From positions 1 to 64,000 of the forward strand of contig JAKYXN010000015.1 of NCBI GenBank assembly GCA_022538095.1: a stretch of 64,000 nt of DNA. The letters are read 5' to 3'. This DNA comes from Puniceicoccaceae bacterium K14. GTDB lineage: Bacteria; Verrucomicrobiota; Verrucomicrobiia; Opitutales; Opitutaceae. This document shows positions 51,986 through 61,519 of the stretch, in pieces (the stretch's first letter is position 1; the number at the start of each line of letters is the position of its first letter). The translations under genes were made by a program, and so were the position numbers. Below the pieces are notes generated by a model that was not told the origin of the DNA, did no database searches, and worked only from the letters and a program-made list of their open reading frames with translations.

Positions 51986-52567
51986 ATGAATATGAAAAAG
52001 TATAATAATATCTTAAGACTTGTAGTTGGATTCCTCGTGCTAGGATCTTCCATTTTGGTGCATGCGGACCATCACGATGAAAAGAAGGAAAAGTCTAGTG
52101 GTACTCCTCAGGCTCATTCTAAGGAAGGCTTTATGATGAAGTACGACAGCGACGGAGACGGAGTTGTAAGTGAGGCCGAGTTTTTGGAGGCCCGCGAGAT
52201 TAGTCACAAAGAAAAAGATTTGGATGGCGATGGCATTGTAACAGAAGCCGAATACGTTGCGGAGTGGGAAACTCGTTTGGACAAGGAGCTCGCGGAGCGT
52301 CGTGAAGCGTCAGTCAAACAGGCTTACGTTCGTTATGGAGTGCTGGACAAGGACAAGAACCAGAACATGACGGTTGAGGAATTTCATGTATCAGGAAATC
52401 GAACTTTCAAGCACTATGATACTGATGGTGATGGTATTGTGACTGAGGACGATACAAAACCAGAAAACCGGTTTGGGGATTTGGCGCAAAACGAATCTAA
52501 GAAAGATAAAAAATCTAAGAAGAAAAAGAAGAAAAAGAAGAAGGCAAAGAAGAACAAAGAATCTTAA
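51986..52567 (+). CDS. Secreted EF-hand calcium-binding protein with lysine-rich tail
   Basis: The 193-residue protein has a signal peptide (LRLVVGFLVLGSSILVHA), then an H-H-D-E-K-K-E-K linker. Four EF-hand loops are visible: D-S-D-G-D-G-V-V-S-E-A-E-F, D-L-D-G-D-G-I-V-T-E-A-E-Y, D-K-D-K-N-Q-N-M-T-V-E-E-F and D-T-D-G-D-G-I-V-T-E-D-D. The last 30 residues are almost all lysine, with few other residues. It is the last gene of the heme-receptor operon, and a terminator follows. Its place in iron uptake is unclear; the lysine tail could bind the acidic cell surface or nucleic acid. Confidence 0.85.
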   Translation: MNMKKYNNILRLVVGFLVLGSSILVHADHHDEKKEKSSGTPQAHSKEGFMMKYDSDGDGVVSEAEFLEAREISHKEKDLDGDGIVTEAEYVAEWETRLDKELAERREASVKQAYVRYGVLDKDKNQNMTVEEFHVSGNRTFKHYDTDGDGIVTEDDTKPENRFGDLAQNESKKDKKSKKKKKKKKKAKKNKES

Positions 52568-52576
52568 AACGTACAC

Positions 52577-52609
52577 GCGGAAGTTTTAGTAGTGCTTCCG
52601 CATTTTTTA
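52577..52609 (+). terminator. Rho-independent terminator of the heme-receptor operon
   Basis: GCGGAAG (52577-52583) pairs with CTTCCGC (52595-52601) around an 11-base loop, followed by ATTTTTT. It lies 10 bp past the EF-hand gene stop. Confidence 0.88.
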
Positions 52610-52840
52610 GTTTGTTTCGTTTGGCATGCGGCGAGGTTCTTTACAGAGGGCCAGCCGCGTGTTTTTTTGTGAGCGAAGAGAATAGGTTTTAGTGTATACT
52701 CGAATGACCAGCTAATAACCTTTGTTGTTGATAAGTGCATAGGTCATTTCTGAGAGAGAATCTGAAAAATTCATAATTATTGCAATGGTGGCGACATAAG
52801 GGGCTTTCGCTTTAATGGAGGCCAAGCATTGTAAGTGGTT

Positions 52841-54181
52841 CTAGGGCTGTGTTTTGATTCTGATGTTGCGGTACTCGACTTGGCCACGATCGCCTTCGAG
52901 TCCGATTGGACCGGAGTCGGGGAGCTCGAAGGCATCTATTAGGACTTCACCATTGCAGGTGCAGTGGGCGGTGTTTTCTTTAACAGTTATTACGATTTCA
53001 TTCCACTCTTGCGGTTTGTAATTTTTGAGATCTTTCCATGGGCCTGCTAAGTGGTAGTCGCGGCATTGGAGCTGAGGACCCCGAATGAAGATTCCGCTGT
53101 CTGCCTGGGGTGTTGCTCTAAATTCGAGCTTGAGTATGAAGTCTTGGTCGAATTCTTCTTGGGTCCATATTCGTTGGATCTTTCGGATTTCGCTGGGGGT
53201 GCTTACAGTGAGTTTTCCATGCTTGGCGAGGTAACGTCCATCTGGTGTTTGAGATAGGCCGTCGAAATTAGCTCGTTCTTTTACTATTGGCCAGGCGGCG
53301 GCTCCTTGAGGACCTTTTTCTTTCCACCGTGCACTGGAGACGATATCTGACTCTGGCGAAGGGAGGTAGCACCATCCATCCAAGCTTTTACCATCAAAGA
53401 GAGGCTTGTATCCGTCTTCTAGTGCAAAGGCGTCTTGGGTTTCCATAAAACCATGGGTCGCGAAAATAGGGCGTAGGGCTGCGGCCCATTTAGCGTACCC
53501 TATTTCGTTGGGATGGAGGAGGTCTGGGAATTCGGAGGGTTTGGCATCACCGCTTTCGTTGGCGAAGAGATCGTATGTATCCATGTAGATGATTTGCGGA
53601 TCACCTTTCGCTAACTGCATGTAGAGCGAGTTAAGGGTATTGATTTTTTCGACAGGTCTCTTTTTTTCGATGGAGCTTGGGAATACTTCACAAAGGATGA
53701 CGGGTATGTTGGGGGTCGATCTTTTAATTGAATCGAGCAGGATTTGCATATTTCGTGCGATTGCCTCGGGAGGAATGCCGATGCCTAGATCGTTGGTGCC
53801 GATCAGTAAGACAATCGCTGTGGGGGCTAAGTCGAGAACATCTTCTTGTATCCGAATAATGAGGCCACGTGTGGTGTCGCCACTAATACCACGGTTAGCC
53901 ACTTTCATTTCCGGGAAAGCTGCCCATAGCGCGTTACCCCAGCCTTGAGTAATGGAATCGCCAAGGAAAACAACAGCACCGTGATCTCTTGTCTTTAAAG
54001 AGTCGAATTTGGTTCGTTGCGACTTCCACATTTCCTTAAACCAGTCTGATTGGCGGATCTCACCTTCGCCTGGATATCCGGCTGCCGATTCAGGGAGTTC
54101 GAAGGATTTTTCTTCGGCGGATAGGAGACAAGCGGCGGCGAAGGCGCTGCAAAGGGCAAATGTTTTGAAAAGAGGTTTCAT
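52841..54181 (-). CDS. SGNH/GDSL hydrolase fused to DUF1080 (3-keto-disaccharide hydrolase-type)
   Basis: The start at 54181 (MKPLFKTFALCSAFAAACLL) gives a signal peptide; a longer ORF begins at 54229. The 446-residue protein has the SGNH blocks G-D-S-I-T-Q-G (about residue 57), N-R-G-I-S-G-D-T-T (about 80), G-T-N-D (about 115) and D-L-L-H-P-N (about 220), that is a serine, oxyanion, Asn and His catalytic set. Residues about 260-446 are a DUF1080 domain (P-L-F-D-G-K-S-L-D-G-W, D-S-G-I-F-I-R-G). Such fusions are common in Verrucomicrobiota and Planctomycetota polysaccharide-degrading sets. It probably deacylates or cleaves glycans outside the cell. Confidence 0.88.
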   Translation of the reverse strand: MKPLFKTFALCSAFAAACLLSAEEKSFELPESAAGYPGEGEIRQSDWFKEMWKSQRTKFDSLKTRDHGAVVFLGDSITQGWGNALWAAFPEMKVANRGISGDTTRGLIIRIQEDVLDLAPTAIVLLIGTNDLGIGIPPEAIARNMQILLDSIKRSTPNIPVILCEVFPSSIEKKRPVEKINTLNSLYMQLAKGDPQIIYMDTYDLFANESGDAKPSEFPDLLHPNEIGYAKWAAALRPIFATHGFMETQDAFALEDGYKPLFDGKSLDGWCYLPSPESDIVSSARWKEKGPQGAAAWPIVKERANFDGLSQTPDGRYLAKHGKLTVSTPSEIRKIQRIWTQEEFDQDFILKLEFRATPQADSGIFIRGPQLQCRDYHLAGPWKDLKNYKPQEWNEIVITVKENTAHCTCNGEVLIDAFELPDSGPIGLEGDRGQVEYRNIRIKTQP

Positions 54182-54301
54182 GTAATCTGATAGGGGTGTA
54201 TGTTTTTTGTGTTGTTTTCTTCCGCACATAGTAAGTGTTTTGAGCGATCTGAGTGTGGAAGTTCCTTAATGTTACGATTTCCAGTGGAATCCAATTCTCG
54301 G

Positions 54302-55249
54302 TTACAGACTATTTAGTTTTGCGATTAGGTAAGCGGTGCGGTCGGAGTGTTGGAAGTGGGGGCTGCCGGGGTAGTTGAGCTGGCAGCTAATTCCAGCTGA
54401 GTCACATTTCTCTTTGAGCTTAACGCTAAAATTTGTCGTGTGAGTTGGATCTTCTTGCTCTTGTCCGATACCTGGAACTCGTTTGTTGAGAATGTAGACT
54501 GGAGGATCGTCTGGACTCACGTGTTCGATGGGAGAGAACTCTTTGACCCAAGGTAGAATTGATTCTCTGTCGGCGAGGAATTGAGCGAAGTTTTCTTTTC
54601 CGAAGGCGTGTCCTCCGTAGTGGCTATTTGGAGTCCATTCTTTCATTTGAGCGGGGTCAAGAGTGGTTTGAGGGCCGCCAACGGCCGCACAGTAAAGGCG
54701 GGTAGATTCGCGAGATATGGGATCTTCGCTTGTTGGGTCGGCGAGGTCGTCGTGGTAGAGTAGCCAGAGGCTGGTACAGCCTCCTGCGGAGCCTCCAGCT
54801 GCAGCGATTCGCTCTTTGTTGATATTCCATTCTGTGGCTTTGCTACGGACGAATTGTAGTGCGCGGGCAGCATCATGAAGTGGGGCTTTGACTGGAGGTG
54901 TTACATCCTGTGCGTGATGCTTGATCAATCGATAGTTGCAAGCGACGACTGATATGCCTGCGTCGAGGAGCGCGGATACATCGGCAAAGCGATTGACGCG
55001 TTCTTTGGAGCCGCCATTCCATCCTCCACCGTGGAATACTATTACGAGTGGTGTAGGCTTATCGGAGTTGGCTTTCCAAAAATCTAAGACGTGACGCTCG
55101 TGGGCTCCGTAGGGAATTTCCGATTGAGTGGGTGTGGGAACGGAGGCGTCGTAACTTTCTGGCTCGGTTTTGGGCTCTGCACAGTGTGCGGTCGCAGTTA
55201 CTAAGGTGAGGATTAGGGTGAGGGTAAATTTCACGGGATCTGAGATCAT
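54302..55249 (-). CDS. Secreted alpha/beta-hydrolase esterase
   Basis: The 315-residue protein has a signal peptide (LTLILTLVTATAHCA), then the esterase/lipase layout: H-G-G-G-W-N-G-G-S (oxyanion loop, about residues 73-81), A-A-G-G-S-A-G-G (nucleophile elbow, about 148-155) and, late, P-H-F-Q-H that may supply the histidine. It belongs to the BD-FAE/carbohydrate-esterase-like group. It lies between the SGNH-DUF1080 gene and the sulfatase on the same strand, consistent with a polysaccharide-utilisation set. Confidence 0.82.
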   Translation of the reverse strand: MISDPVKFTLTLILTLVTATAHCAEPKTEPESYDASVPTPTQSEIPYGAHERHVLDFWKANSDKPTPLVIVFHGGGWNGGSKERVNRFADVSALLDAGISVVACNYRLIKHHAQDVTPPVKAPLHDAARALQFVRSKATEWNINKERIAAAGGSAGGCTSLWLLYHDDLADPTSEDPISRESTRLYCAAVGGPQTTLDPAQMKEWTPNSHYGGHAFGKENFAQFLADRESILPWVKEFSPIEHVSPDDPPVYILNKRVPGIGQEQEDPTHTTNFSVKLKEKCDSAGISCQLNYPGSPHFQHSDRTAYLIAKLNSL

Positions 55250-55313
55250 TTGATCCCGAGAGTGATTTAATATTGGGACTTTTAAAGGAAATTTATTGAG
55301 ATGACAGTATTGG

Positions 55314-58191
55314 TTAGTTCCGTCTGAGACGGAAATAGAGAGTGCGAGGGTGATCGGCTGTGCTTATTGGAAAAGAGTAGAGGGAGAGGTTGCCCCAAGT
55401 GTTGTCTTGCTGGTCGAGCTGGGGCGTAGGCGGGCCGATTGAGACGATAGACGGAGCACTGGGGTTGTCGATTTGACTGAGGCCTGGTTCGGACCAGTCT
55501 AGGAGGTCGGTGCTGTATTCGAATAGTTCATTGGCTGGAAGAATGAGGGATGTGTCGCGGAGGCGTATTACAATATTGGCGAATTGATTTGTTGCTGAAG
55601 AGATTGTCATTACAGGCGGGCTGTTGACGTCGAAGATCTCGGGATTCCCACCGAAGATAAATTCCTGGTAGTTGCTTAGGAGGTCACCGTCTATGTTTTC
55701 ATTGGGTTCGCGCAGATTTGGGATTGTGATGCTTGCTTGGATACCGTTGGCCCAATGGTAGTAGTCATTCCAGTGCGTGATGGCGCTGGAGGATTTTACT
55801 GTGCCTTGGTTTACGGGTTCTGATGCGAGTTGGATGGAAATGGGCCCTTGAGTATCGGGGGTGATCTCGAGTTGATAGGAGGCGGCGCTGCCGGACAGGT
55901 CGGCTGTCTTAGAATTGCTTATAGTGAAGTCGTCTATGCTTAGCCCGGTGACCGCTTCAGAAAATTCGATGTCTACGAGAATGGGAGTTGCGGAGGTGGC
56001 CCAAGGGGCGAAGAGGCTGGCAGTGGTTTCTTGTGGGGTGCTACTAATAGGTGAGCCGAGTTGTGTGCCATCGTTGAGTAGGAGACTGTCTCCCTGGAGG
56101 TCGAATTCATTGGTGTTGGGGCCGCCGTTCCATCGATCGGCGAGGACTTTGAAGTCTCCGGATTGGTAGCCTGTGGCGATTCCGTTTGTTGTGGTGTCGG
56201 TGCCAGCAAGCATGGTGGCTGTGTTGGTTGTGAAATCCACCTTGGCTACGAGTATGTCGCTAGGCATGGGAGTAAAGGAAGCGTAGGCAACGTTGGTGTC
56301 GTATTGCCAGGTGGTTCCGTTATGCCGTACGGCGATGAAGTGATCGGCGTTATACATGTGCGGCGTAGTGGCAGCGAATCGGGTGTGGACCGATTCCTTG
56401 GTATACATGATGTAACCGCTGCCAGTTGCCTCTTCTTGGCCAGCAACTCCTCGATTGTAGGGGGTGATTGAGGGATTTGTATGGACGAGGTAGTCTACCT
56501 GTAGTGAATTACTAGGGATGTTGGGTCCAGCAGTAGCGGTGACCGAGTTTGCTGGAAGTCGAATGATGACTGTGCCTTCGGCAGAGAGGGTTGGAGCGAC
56601 CTCGATGGTGTAGGCAGAGCCCGAGCCAGTGAGATTGGAAGCGGTGCCGTTGGTGACGTCGAAATCGCTTAGTTCTAGCCCGGTGACTGAAGTGGTGAAG
56701 GCGACGTTGACTGTGAATGGGCCGTTGGTAGTGGGACTGGCGGTAAGGCGAGGGTTGACCATCGACCCGGTGAAGTCGCTCTCGCGTTGGGCGAGGAAGA
56801 TGGCGTGCATCTCGTCGAGCTTTGCTGTATTGGTGGTAGCGAGGTTGTTGGATTCTCTGGGATCGGAGGCGAGGTTGAAGAGTTGCCAGTCGGTGGAGCT
56901 AGTGGGGACACTGCCGTAGTGGACGATTTTCCAATCGCCTTGTCGGACAGCCCATCGGTTTGAATTGCTATTCCAGAGCCAATACATGACACGGGTGCCG
57001 AGGGTGCCGTTTCCGAATACGAGTGGTGAGAGGTCGTTGCCGTCCCACATTGGGTTCTTTGCTGGTTGATAATCGGTGAGTGCGGCGAGAGTGGGGAGCC
57101 AGTCAATTATGTGTACCGGTTCGGTGATTGTGCGAGGGGTGATTTTTTCGGGCCAGTTGATAAAGCCCGGAACGTGGATACCCCCTTCGTAAACGTCAGT
57201 TTTGGAACCCCGTAAGTTGTCGGATTGATTGAAGTCTGTTAGGTTAAGGTCGTCTGGGTAGGCGTTGCCGCTCCAGTTTACCTGGGGGCCGTTGTCGGAG
57301 GAAAAGAGAATTATGGTATTTTGGCGTTGGCCGGTTTCTTCGAGGGTGGCGACGATTTTTCCGATGGCGTCGTCAAGGTGATAGAGGGTGGCAAGGTAGA
57401 GGCGCCTTTCGGGGTCGGTTTCCGCTTGAATCTTTCCAAGGGGGTCGTGAAACCAGGGGATGTTGTCTTCGTTGAGCCAGCGAGTGTTGTCTGCGGGGTC
57501 GAGCTGGGTGGGTGTGTCGACGAAAGGGCCGCGTTCATCAAGTGGTGTGTGGGGGGGCGTGGAAGGGGAGATAGAGGAAGAAGGGTGTGTGGCGCTGTTT
57601 TTGGATGAAGCGGATGGCTTCGCGGGTAGTGAGATCAGTTACGTGGGTGCCGTTTTCGTATCCGGGGATTATCTGGTGGTCACGGTGCCAGTTGATTTCC
57701 CAGGTGTTGCCGGGGCGGTAGCGGTGGTCGTACATGCCGATAGCTCCGGTGCTGGAGCCGTGGGCGGAATCGAAACCGTGGTGAAGCGGGCCTGATTCTG
57801 GCGCGGAGCCGAGGTGCCACTTGCCGGACATGAAGGTGTCGTAGCCGAGCTCGTCTAGCATGCTACTCATGGTGAGGGTCTCGTGGGGGAAAGCTTGCGC
57901 GTTGTTGGCTTGTTGGGCTTGTTGTCCCCAGCGTGAGGGGTAGCGACCGGTCAGCAGGGAAACGCGAGTGGGGGTACATTGAGACATTGCGTAGTGTTGG
58001 GAGAGAAGAGCTCCACTGCTGGCAAGGGTGTCTAGGTTTGGGGTGTAGACTTTATCGTTGTTGTAACCGATGTCTGCCCAGCCTTGGTCGTCGGCTATGA
58101 TTACGACGATGTTTGGAAGTTGTTTGGCGTTAGCAATTATTCCACTGAAAAGCAGTGCGAATAGTATGAGGTTTCTTAAATGGGTAATAAT
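55314..58191 (-). pseudogene. Sulfatase with Ig-like tail, interrupted by a frameshift
   Basis: Read on the minus strand, the gene starts in frame near 58191 with a signal-like stretch (RNLILFALLFSGIIANA). No ATG, GTG or TTG is in frame there, so the start would be an ATT. The sulfatase active site C-T-P-T-R lies at 57978-57964 (formylglycine cysteine), and D-D-Q-G-W is the metal-binding N-terminus. At F-H-A-P a seven-G tract (57551-57557) shifts the frame to a quick stop. Removing one G gives F-H-A-P-H-T-P-L-D-E-R, the family form, and the frame then stays open to 55314 through S-S-D-N-G-P-Q. The rest has two bacterial Ig-like domains and the C-terminal F-R-L-R-R module. The length without the shift would be about 958 residues. 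Confidence 0.85.
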
Positions 58192-58206
58192 GACTTTGGG
58201 GTTGTT

Positions 58207-58230
58207 TACCTACTATTAAGAAAGTAGGTA
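58207..58230. promoter_or_regulatory. Perfect 8-bp inverted repeat just upstream of the sulfatase
   Basis: TACCTACT (58207-58214) pairs with AGTAGGTA (58223-58230) around an 8-base centre. It lies about 15-40 bp upstream of the apparent sulfatase start, in the leader or promoter position. It is either an operator or an RNA hairpin; no T run follows on the minus strand. Confidence 0.45.
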
Positions 58231-58375
58231 TCGGTGCTAGCTGTGAGGATTAGGTTTTAGCTTTTTTGTATTAAGGTGAGTGATGATAGCAAAGTTATCA
58301 TTTAGCAATTTATCGGACAATGGTTTTCTTAGGAAAACTGGGCTAATTGATTAATTGGGAGAGTGTTTACAAATT

Positions 58376-61300
58376 TTAGTTGGCGTCCTTCAAATTGCAG
58401 AATTTCCGAATGTCTTCGACGATTAAATACACGGCGGGAGCCAGGAGTAGGACGATGACGGTGGCGAAGAGGATGCCGAAGCCGAGGGATATTGCCATGG
58501 GAATAAGGAAACGGGCTTGGGCGGAGGTTTCGAAGATCATGGGTAGTAGTCCGAAGAAGGTTGTGAGCGAGGTGAGTAATATCGGTCGGAAGCGGCGGGC
58601 TCCGGCTCGACAAATCGCTTCGAATGGATCCATCCCTTGATCGTTCCGGTAGGCGTTCGCGGCTAGGATGAGCACGAGTGAGTCGTTCACAACGACGCCG
58701 GATAAGGCTACGATGCCGAGAAAGCTGATGATGCTTAGATCGAAGCCGAGTAACAGGTGTCCTGCCAATGCCCCTACAATGCCGAAGGGGATTGTTACCA
58801 TAATGATGACCGGCTGTATATAGCTTTTGAAAGGAATGGCGAGTAGGGCGTAAATCAGGAGTAGAGTGATGGCGAAGCCACGCGCGAGACTGCTTAGGGA
58901 GTCGGCTTGCTTTCTTTGCTCGCCTTCGAGGTTGACGATTAGACTGGGGTAGCGCGCTTGAAGCTTAGGAATGATTTCGTCTTTTAGGATGGATACGACG
59001 TCATTGGCATTGGTCTCTGAACCGTCTTTGATCGAGGCGCTGACACGGATGACACGGCGCCCGTTGTTGCGCTGAATAGTCGTGTAAGAATGATCGCGGA
59101 TTATTTCGGCTGCTTCGATGAGAGGGATTTCTCCACCGTTTGGTGCGACGAGTATCATATTTTCGATACTTTGCAGACGGCTACGGTCTTCATGAGGGAG
59201 GCGGACGAGAACGCGAACTTCGTTGCGTCCGCGTTGTTGTCGGAGAGCGACCGCGCCAAAGAACGAGTCCCGGATATAATTGGCTAGATAGCGGGAATCG
59301 ATGCCGAGGCTTTGCCCTTGGGGGGTTATTTTAAAGCTAAGTTGCGGTTTGCCGAGAGCGACTCCGTCGTTGATTTCGCCGAGTCCTTCAAAGTTGCGGA
59401 GCTCTTTTGCGAGGTCGTTGGCGGCGCCTTCGAGAGAGGCTTTGGATGGGTGAGATAGATCTATTTCGATATCGGGTCCGCCGAAGCCAGAGAGCTCGGA
59501 GGTGAGGGAGATGGTTTCGGAGCCTGCTATTTCCCCGATTTCCTCACGCCAGACTTGGGTGAATTCACTGGCGGTGATGTTGCGTTGAGAAGCTGGCTTG
59601 AGGCTTACCCAAGCATTGATGACATGGGGACCATCGCCGCCGATAGGTGTTGGAAAATCGCTGAAACTGTCTCCGATACGCGAATACACTCCACGGACTG
59701 CTTCGGAGGCTTCGAGCTTGTCCAAGGCACGGCGGGCGGCATCGGCGAGATGCTGACGTATCTCTTGGGAGCGTTGGTAGGGCGAACCGAAGGGCATCAC
59801 GATTTGCGCGAGCGAGGCGTCTTGGTCGATACGGGGGAAGAAGGTGAATTTAATAAGGCCGCCGCCGATGATGCTGCCGGATATGATGAGCAGGGAGATA
59901 CCGAATGATAGGGTTACCATGCGATGACGGGAGGCTGAGCGCACGAGGGGCGTGTAAAAGCGTTCGATAAAGCGATGCAGGGCAGGATTGAAGTGGCGTT
60001 GAGGGGCGCCTAAGAGCTTTAGAAACCAGCCTTCCCGTCCCTTCTTGGCGAGGTGAGCTGGCAGAATATAGAGGGATTCTATGAGGGAAAGAATGAGCAC
60101 GGAGATGGCGACGGCGGGTATTTGATAGAAGAGGCGTCCTTCGGCTCCGGGTACGAGGGTGAGGGGCATAAAGGCGGCGACGTTGGTGAGGACGGCGAAG
60201 ACGACGGGCCCTGATATTTGCTGGGCTCCGCGTACAGCGGCTTGGAGGTGGGGTATGCCGCGCTCTCGCATTTCGTAAATATTTTCGCCGACGACGATGG
60301 CGTCATCCACTACGATGCCTAGCGTTACGATGAAGGCGAAGAGGGAGATCATGTTGATTGAGGCTCCGGTGAGGCTGAGCACAATAAAGGATCCGGCGAT
60401 GCTGATCGGAATTCCGAGGGTGACCCAGAAGGCGAGGCGGGGCTCGAGAAAGAGGCCTAGAAGGAGCAGGACTAGAATCAAGCCAAGGGTGGCATTGCGT
60501 TTGAGGAGGTCGATACGGTCGCGGTATTCGAGCGATTCGTCTGAGAGAACGGTGACGTCGATTCCTGCTGGACGTCGATTCTTGGATTCCAGTAGGTAGG
60601 CGTTTACTTCGTCGGCTACTGAGATTGGTGTTTCCTCGCCTACTCGATAGACTGCGAGACGCAGGACTGGTTTGCCGTCAAAGAAGGCTTCTTGGTCTAT
60701 TTCCTCGAACGTTTCTTCGATTTTGGCGATATCGTCTAGCCTGAGATGGCCTCCGCCGCTGTTGGAGATAATAGGAATGTCGCCAAATTCGCTAGCGAAG
60801 TCTCTGCGTTCTTGAGTGCGGAGAAGGACTTCGCCGCCTTGAGCTCGAATGCTGCCGGCGGGAAGTTCTAGGGCGGTGTTGGATATGGTTTGGGCAATTT
60901 GGCGTAGCGTTAAACCGTAAGAGCGGAGGGCGTGCTCGGGGACTTCGACGCCGATGCGCAGTGGGCGCTCGCCGACGATATCGACCTGGGTGATACCTTC
61001 GCGTTGCAGTAGCTCATCGCGCATCACTTCTGTATAATCAAGGAGGGTGCGTTCGCTTTGGCTGCCGCTTATCGCGAGATCGATGACTCGTCCGCGATAT
61101 TGACGCAGACGGACTGTGGGTCGTTCTGCGAGGTCGGGGAATGATCGAATGGCGTCTACTTTGTTTTTTACATTGGAGAGGGCTATGGTGGCGTCGACTT
61201 TGCTTTCCAGTTCGAGGACTGCTGATCCATAGCCTTCGTGGGCTGAGGAAGTGATGGTCTTGATTCCGTTGATACCTCTGACGGCTTCTTCGATGGCGAG

Positions 61301-61519
61301 GAGTGCGCCTTGCTCGACTTCCTCGGGGCCTGAGCCGGGGTAGGAAATTGAGATTGTAATGACGTCGAGAGTGAACTCGGGAAATATTTCCTGCTTCATG
61401 TTGAGGAAGCTGCTGAAACCAGCTAGCAGAACCATGACCATTAGCAGGTTGGCTGCGACGGGATTGCGAGCCATCCAGGAGACGGAGCCCCCTTTTAGTG
61501 GGGAGTCGGATTTGTTCAC
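58376..61519 (-). CDS. RND efflux transporter, second system (inner-membrane pump)
   Basis: The 1047-residue protein starts with a 14-residue cytoplasmic piece (MNKSDSPLKGGSVSW), then W-M-A-R-N-P-V-A-A-N-L-L-M-V. The signature helix I-V-V-D-D-A-I-V-V-G-E-N-I-Y has two aspartates near residue 410; the pair G-V-V-V-N-D-S-L-V-L is near 945. Two large periplasmic loops and twelve membrane helices are visible. The closest resemblance is to the HAE/heavy-metal-like AcrB relatives (PE-x-E motif P-E-F-T-L-D at about 42). Its first codons overlap the stop of the adaptor gene by 4 bp. It is the last gene of the operon outer-membrane factor, adaptor, pump. Confidence 0.92.
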   Translation of the reverse strand: MNKSDSPLKGGSVSWMARNPVAANLLMVMVLLAGFSSFLNMKQEIFPEFTLDVITISISYPGSGPEEVEQGALLAIEEAVRGINGIKTITSSAHEGYGSAVLELESKVDATIALSNVKNKVDAIRSFPDLAERPTVRLRQYRGRVIDLAISGSQSERTLLDYTEVMRDELLQREGITQVDIVGERPLRIGVEVPEHALRSYGLTLRQIAQTISNTALELPAGSIRAQGGEVLLRTQERRDFASEFGDIPIISNSGGGHLRLDDIAKIEETFEEIDQEAFFDGKPVLRLAVYRVGEETPISVADEVNAYLLESKNRRPAGIDVTVLSDESLEYRDRIDLLKRNATLGLILVLLLLGLFLEPRLAFWVTLGIPISIAGSFIVLSLTGASINMISLFAFIVTLGIVVDDAIVVGENIYEMRERGIPHLQAAVRGAQQISGPVVFAVLTNVAAFMPLTLVPGAEGRLFYQIPAVAISVLILSLIESLYILPAHLAKKGREGWFLKLLGAPQRHFNPALHRFIERFYTPLVRSASRHRMVTLSFGISLLIISGSIIGGGLIKFTFFPRIDQDASLAQIVMPFGSPYQRSQEIRQHLADAARRALDKLEASEAVRGVYSRIGDSFSDFPTPIGGDGPHVINAWVSLKPASQRNITASEFTQVWREEIGEIAGSETISLTSELSGFGGPDIEIDLSHPSKASLEGAANDLAKELRNFEGLGEINDGVALGKPQLSFKITPQGQSLGIDSRYLANYIRDSFFGAVALRQQRGRNEVRVLVRLPHEDRSRLQSIENMILVAPNGGEIPLIEAAEIIRDHSYTTIQRNNGRRVIRVSASIKDGSETNANDVVSILKDEIIPKLQARYPSLIVNLEGEQRKQADSLSSLARGFAITLLLIYALLAIPFKSYIQPVIIMVTIPFGIVGALAGHLLLGFDLSIISFLGIVALSGVVVNDSLVLILAANAYRNDQGMDPFEAICRAGARRFRPILLTSLTTFFGLLPMIFETSAQARFLIPMAISLGFGILFATVIVLLLAPAVYLIVEDIRKFCNLKDAN

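Noticed and set aside
57311-57541. 76-codon minus-strand frame inside the sulfatase
   Set aside because: It is the wrong frame of the interrupted sulfatase; the correct frame continues from the 57050 ORF up to the seven-G tract.
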